Source: Dermatophagoides farinae (taxonomy: Eukaryota > Arthropoda > Arachnida > Sarcoptiformes > Pyroglyphidae). Taken from it: DNA of 64,000 nucleotides. The stretch is from assembly GCF_024713945.1 (NCBI RefSeq), contig NC_134677.1:2483001-2547000 (forward strand). The letters are read 5' to 3'. The notes beneath the pieces are model-generated. The model searched no databases. It was not told where the DNA came from and worked only from the letters and a program-made list of their open reading frames with translations. Positions 24,838 through 36,544 of this stretch are shown here, piece by piece (positions within the stretch are counted from its first letter, which is position 1; every line of letters starts with the position of its first letter). Made by a program: the position numbers and the translations under genes.

Positions 24838-25704
24838 ATGGACAAAAAGAAGATTAAAAAATTCAATAAATCAAAAAATTTCAAACGAAAATTTAATGAT
24901 GATCACAACAATGATGATGCTCAACACGATTCTGGTGGACAAGATATTGAAACAGGCGAAAATGAACAACCAACAACAACGATTCAAAATTATGATCATG
25001 ATAATCCTGATTCAATGAAAAATGTGACCGAATCAAAAGATAAAATATTCAATCCTAAACGTTTCAAGAATGTTACCAATCAATCAAAACGTTTGATTAT
25101 AATTTTGGAACGTGCCAATTTAGAAGTGGTTAAAAATAAACAAAAATTTGAACTTTTGAACACTGATGATCATCAAAATTTAATTAAAAAGTTCAAAAAA
25201 GATCCAATGTTTTGCCGTCCTGATATTTTACATCAATGTTTATTAATGTTATTCGATAGTCCTTTGAATCGTGCTGGTCTACTTCAAGTATACGTTCACA
25301 CTGAACAAAATGTATTGATTGAAATTAATCCACAAACAAGAGTTCCTCGAACATTTAAACGTTTTGCATTCTTAATGGTACAATTGCTACATAAACTTAG
25401 TGTTAGAGCAACAAATACATCTGATAAATTAATGAGAGTGATAAAGAATCCAATCACTTCTCATTTACCCGTTGGATGTCGTAGAATTGGCACTTCATTC
25501 AAATGTTCGAATTTGATCAAACCAAAAGATTTAGTACCCAAAGATGATCAACCATTGGTCATTGTAATTGGTGCAATGGCTCATGGTAATGTTCAGGTGG
25601 ATTATACCGAATACGATGTATCCATTTCACAATATCCATTATCAGCTGCACTTGCATGTACAAAAATTTGTTCAGCATTCGAAGAAGTTTGGGAAATTTT
25701 CTAA
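24838..25704 (+). CDS. EMG1: EMG1/NEP1, 18S rRNA pseudouridine N1-methyltransferase
   Basis: A single-exon gene of 288 residues. NEP1 is a SPOUT-fold methyltransferase that modifies a conserved pseudouridine in 18S rRNA and is needed for small-subunit assembly in the nucleolus. The first 80 residues are Lys/Asn/Asp-rich and variable. The conserved domain begins at KRLIIILERANLEVVK and shows PDILHQCLLMLFDSPLNRAG, YVHTEQNVLIEINPQTRVPRT, FKRFAFLMVQLLHKLSVRA, LPVGCRRIGTSF, and the C-terminal knot region VIGAMAHGNVQVDYTEYDVSIS, SQYPLSAALACTKICSAFEEVW. All core motifs are intact. The start is the first in-frame ATG, followed by a basic nucleolar-type tract (DKKKIKKFNKSK). Confidence 0.96.
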   Translation: MDKKKIKKFNKSKNFKRKFNDDHNNDDAQHDSGGQDIETGENEQPTTTIQNYDHDNPDSMKNVTESKDKIFNPKRFKNVTNQSKRLIIILERANLEVVKNKQKFELLNTDDHQNLIKKFKKDPMFCRPDILHQCLLMLFDSPLNRAGLLQVYVHTEQNVLIEINPQTRVPRTFKRFAFLMVQLLHKLSVRATNTSDKLMRVIKNPITSHLPVGCRRIGTSFKCSNLIKPKDLVPKDDQPLVIVIGAMAHGNVQVDYTEYDVSISQYPLSAALACTKICSAFEEVWEIF

Positions 25705-25799
25705 TTTAATTATTTTTTTTAAATTATAATATGTAATATAAAAGAAAAAAATTGAACAATTTTTTTTTGTCATATTTTTTATTTAAAAATAAAAATAAA

Positions 25800-26006
25800 A
25801 TGAATTCTATTCCCAAAACGAATGATTTGTCCACGTCAATGTTGAATGTCAATGTCGATCCAAATGACATTATACGTTCACGTATAATGAAAACGATTGA
25901 TTTGGATTATCGTTTTGAAAATCTGAATCATTTAAAATTCAATTCATATTCAAAACCTATTAATGATCATATCCGTACTGTTATTCAACAACGGCCATCA
26001 ATTTAG
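25800..26006 (+). CDS. Tiny ORF downstream of EMG1, unknown
   Basis: A 68-codon frame starting MNSIPKTNDL and ending QQRPSI, only 95 bases after the EMG1 stop. It has mixed residue composition (Asp, Asn, Arg, Ile, hydrophobics), unlike the low-complexity chance frames around it, and uses CGT/CGA and ATT/ATC codons as neighbouring genes do. No domain, signal peptide or membrane helix is visible. It could be a genuine small-protein gene or a second cistron in the EMG1 3' UTR. The start chosen is the Met after the upstream Asn/Lys run; an earlier in-frame Met at 25752 would add a low-complexity leader. Confidence 0.4.
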   Translation: MNSIPKTNDLSTSMLNVNVDPNDIIRSRIMKTIDLDYRFENLNHLKFNSYSKPINDHIRTVIQQRPSI

Positions 26007-29000
26007 GATATAGAACAAATATTGGATAAAAATCTTTTTTTTTGTTCATTCTTATAAATTTTTTTTTCTTGTGTGTACATATGAAAATTCTTTCCACTGG
26101 CTATCTAAATAAATGATTTTTCCACATGATGACCATTCTAATTGTATGTGCGTGTTTTTTTTTAGAAAGAAAGATGAACATATGTGTCAACAAGAATGAG
26201 AGGAAAAAAATCTTGTTCAAAGATTGTGATCGGCGTGAAATGAAATGAGAAAAAAAAACTTTTACTTATGTTGTTGCCCAATAATAATATAACAACAAGA
26301 AAAAAGTGTGAACCTCGAAACACAACTGAAATAATTGAGAGTTTTCATATTCTTAATACCCCTGCTGTGTGTGTTTGTGTGTTTGTATACGAAGTGGTGT
26401 TATTGCATGATGGTTGGAAAGCAAAAAAAAACACACACACACTTGCAAATATATAATATATTGCAGGTGTTAATCATCCTGAACACCTGAAAATAAATAT
26501 ATTGATGCTCTATGAACACACACACATACACCATAAATATTGGCTTGACCAACAATCGACATTCGAATTTGTAATCGTATTATCTAATATCAAGATTTTT
26601 CGTTACATATCATCATCAATCTATCTGAATCTATCAAATCAAATCTTTAAATATTTTTCTCTTTGCGATGTTTGTAACCATTGAATAATAATCTTGGATT
26701 TACCCCAAAGAGAGTGAGAAATATAATAAATATACGTGATTTTCGCTTTTTTCTCATCCGGCAAAAAAAAAACGAAAAACTTATTTTTTTCTGCAAATAA
26801 AATCATTCAAATCGACCGATTGACTTTAAAATTAAAAGAAAATTTTTCTTTTGGACAAATAGATCCATGAAATACGAGTTTATGTGTATGGTCATCATCA
26901 TCATCATCATTCGTATTGAATGGCCGTCATACAATCCATACAAAATTTAATTTAAAGCAGAAGGGGTCAAATCTGTTTCTAAATGTGGCTTCACTTATGA
27001 CAACATGTGTGAGCGAATGTGTGTTTGTTGATTCAAATTTGCGAAAATGTGTGAATCAAATTATCATCGGTCCACCTGAATGAAATTTTTTTTTTTTGCT
27101 ATATATTCACAATAGCTACCTAATATTTTTTTTCTCGTTACCTAAACACAGTGGAAAGAATTGCAAAAAAAAAGAAACGGGGTACACACAACAAACAATG
27201 GGTGAACAAATATAATCAAATATGACCTGACCCCTTGAATGTCATTGAATTGAATTGGAGAGAAAAAAATAAAGAATAATTTTGGTAGCTTGAAGATAAA
27301 TATGTATAATGCTAAAGGCTAATAATAACAAAAACATTAACCAAATTGATTTGGCGGCTCGAATGTAGAACGAATGTGTTTGTGTACGTGTGTGTGAGAG
27401 AGAGATAACCGCCCCACACACCTTTTTTCAAAAAAAACCCGATTTTCAAAAGAAAAGAAATTTGATTTTTTTATTCTTATTTTTCATTTCTCCAAAAAAA
27501 AAAATTTCATTGTTCATGGCAAACATTTGTCAAATATCAGGCATTCAATTCTAAAATCATTCATTCATTCATTCAAATGATCCAGAAAAAAACGAACAAA
27601 AATTTAATCGTTAACAAAAGAATGAGATATCACCATCGTTGGAACATGTTTCAATATCAATAATGTATATAGGTGTTGTATTTATATTTGGTACGTGGAT
27701 AAAAGAAAAAAAAATACAGACAGACATATTGACAATAACAACAACAACAACAACCATAGAAAAAAAAATGAAATGAAATTGTTTATTACATTTGATTGTG
27801 GTGGTCGCTAATTATATCTCTTTTTTTTGCCTAATTGGTCCGAAGGTGTCAACACTATCACTTCTCATTAGTTTTTTTCATCACTACAACATCGTGATCA
27901 TTGGTCGACACATTTATTAATTTCAAATTTTTTTTTCTACAAATCCATTTTTTAATAATCATTTTGAAAATGCAAAAAAAAAAATTTAAACATATATCAC
28001 ATGAGATTAATATTCGAATTGATATGACAATTTATATCTCGCATATATAAAATACGAAATGGATGATGATCACGAGCAATATATTGTTCCAATCTATATA
28101 ATAAATACACCGAGATAAGATCAGACAATTGATGATGATTCTAGTGAATCCAATAGAGGTTCATCGTCATGATCATCATCATCATTGAATCATGGACACA
28201 CCTGAGTTTTTATTTTCTTTTCTTTTTTTTTATTATTTCAGTTTCAATCAGCAACCATAGCAAAAAAAAAAAATAATAATCTTATCTATAATCGTACAAT
28301 TTTCTTAAGATTTTTATTTTTTATTTATCACATACTCAAGTGTCAAACTAGATAGATAGATAGATAGATAGACAGCAAAAAAAAGATGAAAATGAAATTA
28401 ATTCTATTTGATTTATGATGATGATGATGATTATGATTATGATGTGGGATTTATATTTACTTATATATCGATGTTTTCATGTTATATTTGATTGTTGCAA
28501 GAGAATTATATTATTAGTTTATTGTTATCATAAGAAAATATTTTTTTTATCGATAAATAGAAGCTTATTTATTTGATGATCAGATTCTCTACCTCTCTCT
28601 CTATCGTTTGCTACTTTCTTGGATCCCTCTTTATCAATGGATCATCAATTGTCACTAATATTTTTCTCGATAAACGAATCTTGTGGTTATGATGTTGTTG
28701 TTGTTGTTGTTGTTGTGGTTTTTTATCTATTTACAATCATTACCTAACCGGTGACGAAAAACATTTATTCGTTAACTGTTTTAACGATGTATATTTTTTT
28801 TCTCATTCTTTCAATCGAAGATTGTGTCATGCATAAAAAAAAGAGAAAAAAACCACGAAATTTGTTGACCTTAGATTGAATATAATGATGAAGGAAATTT
28901 ATATCGTCAAAACAGTTAACGAATGAATGTTCTTCTACGACACCATCATCATCATCATCAACTGGCAAATCAAATATCATTGACCATGGAAAGCTAAAGC

Positions 29001-29593
29001 AAAAGTAAAACAACTTGCTTTATTGGAAACTTGTTAGTTTTTTACCCACGCCATTTTTATATTCATCTCCGATACACAACACATTCTTCTGTTCTTTGGC
29101 AAACGAAAAAAAATTTGTATGGACCTTTTGAAGACCATTCATTCATTCATTCGTTCGTTCATTCATCACCACCACCAACTGACGCTTTTTTCTCCTGATA
29201 TGGCTGAGGCCAAGTTGGTGCCAATGATTTTTTTTACTAACAAAAAAAAACTTGCGCTACTCGTCCGAAGTGTGCTCATACTAATGTTCAGTTCACACAC
29301 ACACACACACACACATATGCAAACTCACCGCGCTCGTTTCATTCTCGAACTACCAATCCAAGAATCAACACCGATCTTCAGCAGCATAAGAAAAAAGATT
29401 CGAGCACAAGTTTACCATTGACCATTGTTTGTATATAATATGTGGTGTGTGTGTGAATGAATGTATGATCTGATTTGTTTTTTGTTTTGTTTTGATACTT
29501 TGAAATTTGAAACTTTAATTCTTGAATTTGGACCATCTTGAAAAAAAAGACAATAATTTCATAATTTTCAACACTAATGTATTGTAAATAAAA
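26007..29593. other. Intergenic region upstream of the LRIG-like gene
   Basis: About 3.6 kb of AT-rich sequence without a secure exon. It holds CAT runs near 26896, AGAT-type tetranucleotides near 28350, TTG runs near 28693, a CA run near 29295, a paired inverted CAGGTG near 26464-26489 and the foldback repeat at 28750-28944. The more GC-rich part around 29160-29420 is probably promoter or leader of the LRIG-like gene; a 100-codon frame there has a His/Thr run from the CA repeat and is not called. Confidence 0.5.
28750..28944. repeat. Foldback (inverted) repeat of about 195 bases
   Basis: Core arms 28760-28788 and 28903-28931 are inverted copies matching at 27 of 29 positions. Looser matching extends outwards to ggtg at 28750 and cacc at 28944 with small gaps. 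The 114-base centre contains a second, smaller inverted tract (ttttttctc with gagaaaaaa). Clear target-site duplication is not visible. It could be a miniature inverted-repeat transposon remnant or a hairpin-forming transcript. Confidence 0.75.
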
Positions 29594-32500
29594 ATGATTC
29601 GAATGAAAAAATATGACCAGATTTTCATTCTGGTCATATCCATATTATTCATCATTTTCATCGATAATAAATGTTCATCGGACAAAATTGGTTGTCCAAA
29701 ACGTTGCAATTGTTTCTCAACCGTTGTTAATTGTGCTAATAAAGAATATCGAATTATACCCGATTTGCCCACATGGACCGAATCATTATATATGAATGAT
29801 AATCCATTGGAAACATTTTCATCACATGCTTCACCATTGATAATATCACCAAATAATTTAACATTCATCGATTTGACACGTACTCGTTTAAGATTTGTTG
29901 ATTCGGATGTTCTAACAACTGTTTTCAATGATGTTCATTATATACAGAAAAGTTTAACAAATATTCATTTCAATGAAAATGAACTTACACAATTTCCATT
30001 GATTAATTATGCAAATAATTTACGTTCATTAAGCTTGGCGAGCAACAACTTGAATTATGATTCTATTCAACGAATCGACATTTCATTCATATATCCTCAT
30101 CTTGAATATCTTGATCTATCGGATAATTTAATCAAAATCATACCGAAACATTTCCTTTCCTCATCTATAATGTCCAATCTTACTCATCTAATATTGAACA
30201 ACAATGACATTGAAACCATCGAAGAAGATGCTTTTGAATTGTTTCCAAATTTAAAAGTATTAAAAATTTCCAAAAATAACATCCAAATAATTTCAAAATC
30301 ATGGCTCGGTAGACTTATTCATCTAAGAGAACTTGATTTAAATTATAATCAAATCGATAAAATCGATATTCTTGCTTTTGAAGCTTTGGAATCATTGATA
30401 TCGTTGAAAATGCGTCGAAACAAATTGAACAATCTTGATGATGGATCATTTTGGGGCCTATCTAATTTACAGAAAATTAATCTAGATCACAACAATATCA
30501 GTGAAATTAAGGAAGGTTGGATTTATGGCCTAGAATCATTGAAAGAATTCAGTATCAAACATAATTCGATTATAAAAATTGGTGACAATGTATGGAATTC
30601 TCTTCGTAGTTTGATCGAAATAAATCTCAACTTTAATCGTTTACAACATATTCGATTGAAAACATTCGATAAATTAAGCTCATTACAAACATTGAAATTA
30701 TCCAACAACAACATCTCTTACGTTGATGATAATTCTTTTCGATCGTTGAAGAATCTAGAAACATTGGATATGTCTTACAACAAATTATCATGGACATTAG
30801 AAGGATCCAGTGGATTTTTTAACGGCCTTGGACATTTAAAAGAATTACGATTGAATAATAATCAAATACGTTTAATCTATAAACATACGTTCAATGGATT
30901 ATCAAGTCTTTCTATGCTCAATCTTACCGCTAATCCATTATCATCAATTCAAAAAGATTCATTTCAATGGTTCAATAATTTAAACAGAATTCATCTAGAA
31001 CAAGTGGATTTACTTTGTGATTGTACGATGAAATGGCTTAATGAATGGTTACAAGCTAATCAAATACGGCGACAATTTGCCCGAAAAATTCATTGCAAAC
31101 ATCCACATGATCTTGCCATTCGAACAATTAATTCATTTTTAGACATTAAACCAGAAGAATTTAAATGTCAAGATTTTCTCAAACCATATTTGATCGAAGA
31201 TTTCAAGAATTTAACGAAACCAATAGCAGCAATTAAGAATCAAGAAATACGATTCAATTGTAAAGTAGCAACCAGTAGTAATGATAAAATTATATTCAAA
31301 TGGTTCAAAGATAGTCAATTGATTGAACATGACCGTGCCATAATGGAAAACGTTGCACAACCATATTCCGAAAATGTTACTCACTATACCAGTATATTAC
31401 ATTTGGTCAATATACAAGATGAAGATCAAGGCAAATATCATTGTATGGCATCAAATAGCTACGGAAGTGTATATTCTCATAAATTCTCAGTCAATGTCTA
31501 TGTTGCTCCTTATTTCATTAAACGGCCACATAATGTAACAGTAAGAGTTGGACATACAGCTAAATTAGAATGTGCTGCCAAAGGTCAACCGGGTCCAATT
31601 GTTTCATGGCAAAAAGATGGTGGTGACAATTTTCCGGCTGCTATGGAACGTCGAATGCATGTCATGCCTGCCGATGATGTATTCTTTATTGTTGAAGTTA
31701 AAAAAAGTGATATGGGATCATACAGTTGTCATGCAACCAATGATGCTGGTTCAATCGTTTCAACGGCCTATCTGAATGTAATCGAAATTCCATCATTTGT
31801 ACGAAAAATGGTGGATAAAAAAAGTCAAATTGGATCGACTGTTTCATTGGAATGTATGGCTGCTGGTATTCCGATTCCACAAATTGTCTGGTTCAAAGAT
31901 GGCCATATGTTACAACCAACTGATCGACATTTTTTCACCGCTGAAGGACAAATATTAATTATTGTTAAATCTAAACCATCTGATCAAGGCCTTTATTCAT
32001 GCAATATTTCAAACACTTATGGAACGACTAGTGATTCATCATATTTAGAAATCATAACAATTTCGGAAAGAAATTCAGATGATTTTATCGCTTCATATGT
32101 TTATATGATACGTAAACATTCATTAATTGTTATTGCTGTTTTAATCTGTGTTGTTATCACATCATTGGCTTGGATCGCTGTCATTTGTTACATTCGTAAA
32201 AAACACAACTCGGATTTGATGAAAACATATGAAAACAATCCAAAATCCGGAAATCTTTGTTACATGGAATCGTCAACGAATTTTGATCCAATATCTAAAT
32301 CTACTGAATATGAATCGGATTTTTATTCCGATTCATCTTCTGCATTGGTATGTTCATGAATGATTTTTTTTATAACGATGAAAATTTGCTTATATTTTTT
32401 TTGTTTGTCTATTTGGTTCCAGGATACTGGTATTGAAGGAAGCTGTCAATCGAATGAAGAGGGAATCTTCAGAGAATATAATTCATTACCAAGAAAAAAT

Positions 32501-32827
32501 TATCCAATTCCAATCAATTCTGCACTCATACCGATTCGAAACACAAATTCATTACCACGTAATAATTATAAACATTTTGTTAGTTGTCAACAAATTCATT
32601 CACCACCCGTTCTATCATCAAAAGCTGAAAGAATTCGTATTAAAAAATTAAAACAGGAAATTCTAAACAAACATCGAAACAATTTACCACCAGATATGTC
32701 CAATGATGATAATGATGATGATAATTTTTATCTAGGAAATATTCAGATGGCCGAAAGACAGCCATCATTATATCATTATCAGTCAAAAATATCGCGAACA
32801 TTTTCAAATAGAGACATTGTTCGATAA
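29594..32827 (+). CDS. LRIG-like receptor (leucine-rich repeats plus three Ig domains)
   Basis: Two exons, 29594-32347 and 32423-32827, encode about 1052 residues (human LRIGs about 1065-1119). LRIG proteins are single-pass surface proteins that modulate receptor tyrosine kinase and BMP signalling. Order of parts: signal peptide (IFILVISILFIIFI), LRR N-cap with CPKRCNCFSTVVNC (about residues 34-50), around 14-15 leucine-rich repeats to about residue 470, LRR C-cap (LLCDCTMKWLNEWL, closing near residue 525), three Ig-like domains (about 534-635, 636-729 and 732-819, each with its Cys pair, a Trp and a YxC motif), a membrane helix near 842-866 (SLIVIAVLICVVITSLAW), and a cytoplasmic tail of about 185 residues. 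The tail is split by the only intron (75 bases). The huge first exon is unbroken. Confidence 0.95.
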
Positions 32828-33269
32828 AACAATAACAACAACAACAACATAAATCATCAATGTCGAATTCACCATACGATCATTCATTATTATTACTATT
32901 AGTTAGTATTCCATCAAAAACAAAAACAAAAAGAAATTTCGTATTCAACAAATACAGTTATAATAATCAGTTTACATTGGAAAAATATGTAAATCAAAAC
33001 AAATCTAGTGTTCTACTATATAGTAATGCTATGATATCGTTAATTGGTTGTCGTTGTTGTTGTTGTTGTTGTTGTTGTTATCGTTAATGTTTCTCAACAT
33101 TTTTAATCTGTGATCTCAATTTTTTTTTTGTTACAAATTTCTTCTTTTTTTTCGCCCTGTATCATATAATATTATGTATAACATTTTTTTTGTATTGTAA
33201 TAATAATGTAAAAAACAATTTGTTTTCACCACCCAATGATCAAGTTAATAAAAATCTCTTGTATTTTTT
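32828..33269. other. Short gap between convergent genes
   Basis: Contains AAC repeats near 32831, a TTG/TGT triplet run at about 33050-33078 and poly-T. It probably holds the 3' UTRs of the LRIG-like gene and of the opposing orphan gene. Confidence 0.5.
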
Positions 33270-34478
33270 TCAGAATAATATATGTGAATCTTCATTCTTG
33301 GCTTCACGTATGGCTACATGTACGATTTCTTTTAATTCAAATTTTAGTCGATCAATTTTTCGGGATCGTTTCTTCGATAATGCTGGCGATGATGATGATG
33401 ATGATGATACATTTACATGATGATCATTTTTTCTTCTTTTTATTGCACGTGATGATGATGATGAAATATCGTCCTTGTTTTGAATGAATTTCCTTTTCAA
33501 ACAGAAATTATTATTATTATTTGTTGTATCGAATTTCATTTGATATGGTGATCGTTTGTAACAATTGGAATGATCATTGTTGATTTGTTTTTGTTTGTTA
33601 TTTATAGCAGCAATAAGTTTTGTTCTTGAATGAGAAAATCTTGTTGTTGAGTGATCATTATTATTTTTCTTTTCGATTTTACTTTCCGTACAATAATTGT
33701 GATTGAGCATTGCATCAAAAGAGTTATCATATGGAAGTTGTTCATATGGATTTTCAATCGATTTCTTTAGACGAACATTAGATTCACTCTGTTTGAATGG
33801 TTTTGTTTTGATGATTGATGATAGTTTTTGTTGCTGGACGTTTGGTGATTTGTGGATTGGTCGATCAAAAGTTGATAAATTTTTTCCAGATATTGGCGAT
33901 GATAATGATTGAACATCCTGGGTATCTTCCCAATCGATATATTCATAATGATGAATATCATCAGATTGTTTGATGTTCAGACCGGAACGAGAATTATACC
34001 ATGGATTTGTTCGTATTCGATTACGTGAATGGTAATAATCATGTTCATGATTGACTAATGATGGTTGACCAACAACATCATATATGTGATTCTTATCAAA
34101 CATTTCTTTGCATCCATACAAAGAATGTTGATTATCACTATGATTGCTGGCTGGTTTTGCTTGAGGTAGATTTCTCAGATTCTCTGAACGAATTGGTTCA
34201 CAACGATTTCGTATTTTAATATCGACTAATTTGTATGAAGAATCCGGAACGGACATTGTGCTTACCAAACAATTATTAAATCGAATATAACCACTGAATT
34301 CCGTTTCTGATACTTTAATGGATGATGATTCTACATTTTCTTTATCATTTTTATTGAATGATTTAGAAAAATTTGTAGTGGATGAATCGGATATCAATTG
34401 TTTACGACGAAAACTTAATTTTCGTTCCAATTTCTGTATCAATCGCATAGCTGGATCATCATACGAACACACGTTTAA
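33270..34478 (-). CDS. Orphan basic, Ser/Asn-rich protein; last exon, 5' end not found
   Basis: One long open exon of about 402 codons ending at 33270. On its strand it begins right after an excellent acceptor (tttttctcttag), and an in-frame stop lies just before that site, so an upstream exon is expected; alternatively translation may begin at the internal Met near 34448 (MRLIQKLERKLSFRRK). I do not recognise the family. Visible features: an N-terminal amphipathic basic helix (LIQKLERKLSFRRKQL), a long disordered middle rich in Ser, Asn, His and Tyr (for example HYEYIDWEDTQDVQSL), and a C-terminal part with nuclear-localisation-like basic clusters (AIKRRK, KKRSRKIDRLK) followed by a helix, ELKEIVHVAIREAKNED. 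A nuclear or scaffold role is conceivable but not shown. Length without stops and balanced helical segments argue for a true gene. Confidence 0.65.
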   Translation of the reverse strand, partial: LNVCSYDDPAMRLIQKLERKLSFRRKQLISDSSTTNFSKSFNKNDKENVESSSIKVSETEFSGYIRFNNCLVSTMSVPDSSYKLVDIKIRNRCEPIRSENLRNLPQAKPASNHSDNQHSLYGCKEMFDKNHIYDVVGQPSLVNHEHDYYHSRNRIRTNPWYNSRSGLNIKQSDDIHHYEYIDWEDTQDVQSLSSPISGKNLSTFDRPIHKSPNVQQQKLSSIIKTKPFKQSESNVRLKKSIENPYEQLPYDNSFDAMLNHNYCTESKIEKKNNNDHSTTRFSHSRTKLIAAINNKQKQINNDHSNCYKRSPYQMKFDTTNNNNNFCLKRKFIQNKDDISSSSSRAIKRRKNDHHVNVSSSSSSSPALSKKRSRKIDRLKFELKEIVHVAIREAKNEDSHILF

Positions 34479-36544
34479 CTAAGAGAAAAAACTTAAGAAA
34501 AATAAAAACAAATATTATATCATCATCATCAAAGCCATATCACTATATATATTCAATACCATTTACATCAATCATCATGATTGATGGACATGAATGAAAT
34601 TGAAAAAAAAATCTTTGAATACAAATATGGATGGGTATGCAGCACAACTTTGTTTCACTGGCTGTTTATAAATTAAAAATCAAGCATGTTTTTCAAGATA
34701 CGATACGTTTTGTGTAAACTAAGATGTTATTATCATTCAATGTCCACTTGTTGTTGTATAGTATACAATGATAGCAAAAAAAAATACAACTTGTTTAATA
34801 GTAGTTATAATGATACAAGGAGAAAAGGCGATGATCATCAACATCGTGTGATAATGATGATCAACACAACAAACACACCATTATGATCAATATAATATTT
34901 TTATTATGATAATGATGATGATCGAACCACTCTTTTAACAAATCACATTAGATAGATGATAATTACCAGGTGTTCATACAAACATACATATTGCATATGC
35001 ACACACACGTAGTATACGTTGTCATTGATTTTTTTTTGTTTGTTTGTTACCACTTGATTTTTGATGCGTTGTTCAATTCTTCTAATAATTATTATATGAA
35101 AATGAAACGAAAAAAAAAGAATAAAATTCACAATTAAAGATGAACGTAGTAAAACAATGTCCAATATATTTTGGAATATGCCTTGGCAACAAGTTGAAAC
35201 GAACGAAACGTTCACTTGAACAATTGATTGTCTTGAATGTTTTGTTGTTGTTGTTTTTCTTGATTCAATATACTTTTCTGAATTATTTTAAAATGAATAC
35301 ATGGGAGAAAAAATAGATATTTCCCATGGTTTATACCATGGTTTATAGAGCAAAATTTTAATGAAAAAAAAGAGAATTCAAATAAGAGAAAATGAGAGAA
35401 ACAAAACAAAACAAAACAAATGCAAAGGATTTACGGTTGCAAATCTCTGTTGTGGTTGAGGCTGTTGTTGTTGTTGTTGTTGTTCGAAAGTCGAATGACG
35501 AGTTTTGGTTGGTTTTTTTTTGTTAAGCTTTTAAGAATGGCCGACGATCATCCTATGATGAATGAAATGGATTTTCTTTCTTATAAGTTCCACTGGTTAT
35601 CATCATCTAAGCTATAGTTATGATGGGAAAAATAAAATTAGTTACAATGGCTTAACACTTTCTTTCAATGATGAGTGATCATCATCATCATCATTATTAT
35701 TATGATCATCGATATGTGGTCGAGACGCTTTTTTATAACTAAATAATCATCATAACAAAAGGGAAAGAATACATTGATCGAATCCTTTTGTGTGTGTAAT
35801 AATGGTAAACCATAGAAAAAATTTGATGATGATGATGATGAAAATTATAAACTTGAAACGGTAATTTTCCTTTGACTTTTGATTTGATATATTCATTCAA
35901 AATTTGATTCTTTCTTTATTTAAAATTCACGCACACACACACATATACGACATAAAAAAATGGGGAAAAAAAGATTCACAAAAAAAAATTATAATGATTA
36001 TTATATAAATAATCGACCAACGTTGTTGATTATCATATATGATACATTTATATTATATATAAAAAATTGTATTATTTATAATAAACATAATGCATTAAAA
36101 CATAATCAACATTGATATTAACATCATAGATTTCAATGATGATTAATGTATAACAGTATGTATTCCATTTTGATGATGTTTGTGTGTGTGTGTGTTTTAT
36201 CATGAATCAGCATTGTTGTAGAGATTTTTTTTTGTAGCCATTATGTGAGTAGATATTTGTAATTGTAATGATATTTTAATCTTTTTTTTTATATTTTAGG
36301 TCAAATCAGGTAGCAAGTGGTAAAGGTGTGCGTGTGTGTGTGTGTGTGTATGAGTGTAATATGTATGAGACGGTTGAATTCACAATGAGCCACGCGAATC
36401 ACGATCAGCATCGTTGGTTCCATTATTATTGTATGCGACATCATTGCTATCAACAGATGGTTGTACAGGTTCACTATAATTTTTTTTTATTATTGTTGAG
36501 AGAGAGAGAAAAAAAAAGTATTCATTCATCATCATAATTATAAG
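34479..36544. other. Repeat-rich gap, may hide 5' exons of the orphan gene
   Basis: No exon could be secured on either strand. There are CAT/ATG runs (35680, 35823), TTG runs (35465), CA/TG runs (35930, 36180, 36333) and a short direct repeat (ccatggtttata, twice) at 35323-35346. The first exon or exons of the orphan protein at 33270-34478 are expected here or beyond. Confidence 0.5.

Noticed and set aside
29119-29421. 100-codon plus-strand frame before the LRIG-like gene
   Set aside because: Contains His and Thr runs from CAT and CA repeats; more likely 5' leader or promoter sequence.
34943-35409. Minus-strand frames as possible first exons of the orphan protein at 33270-34478
   Set aside because: No donor in a matching phase and hydrophobic or low-complexity composition.
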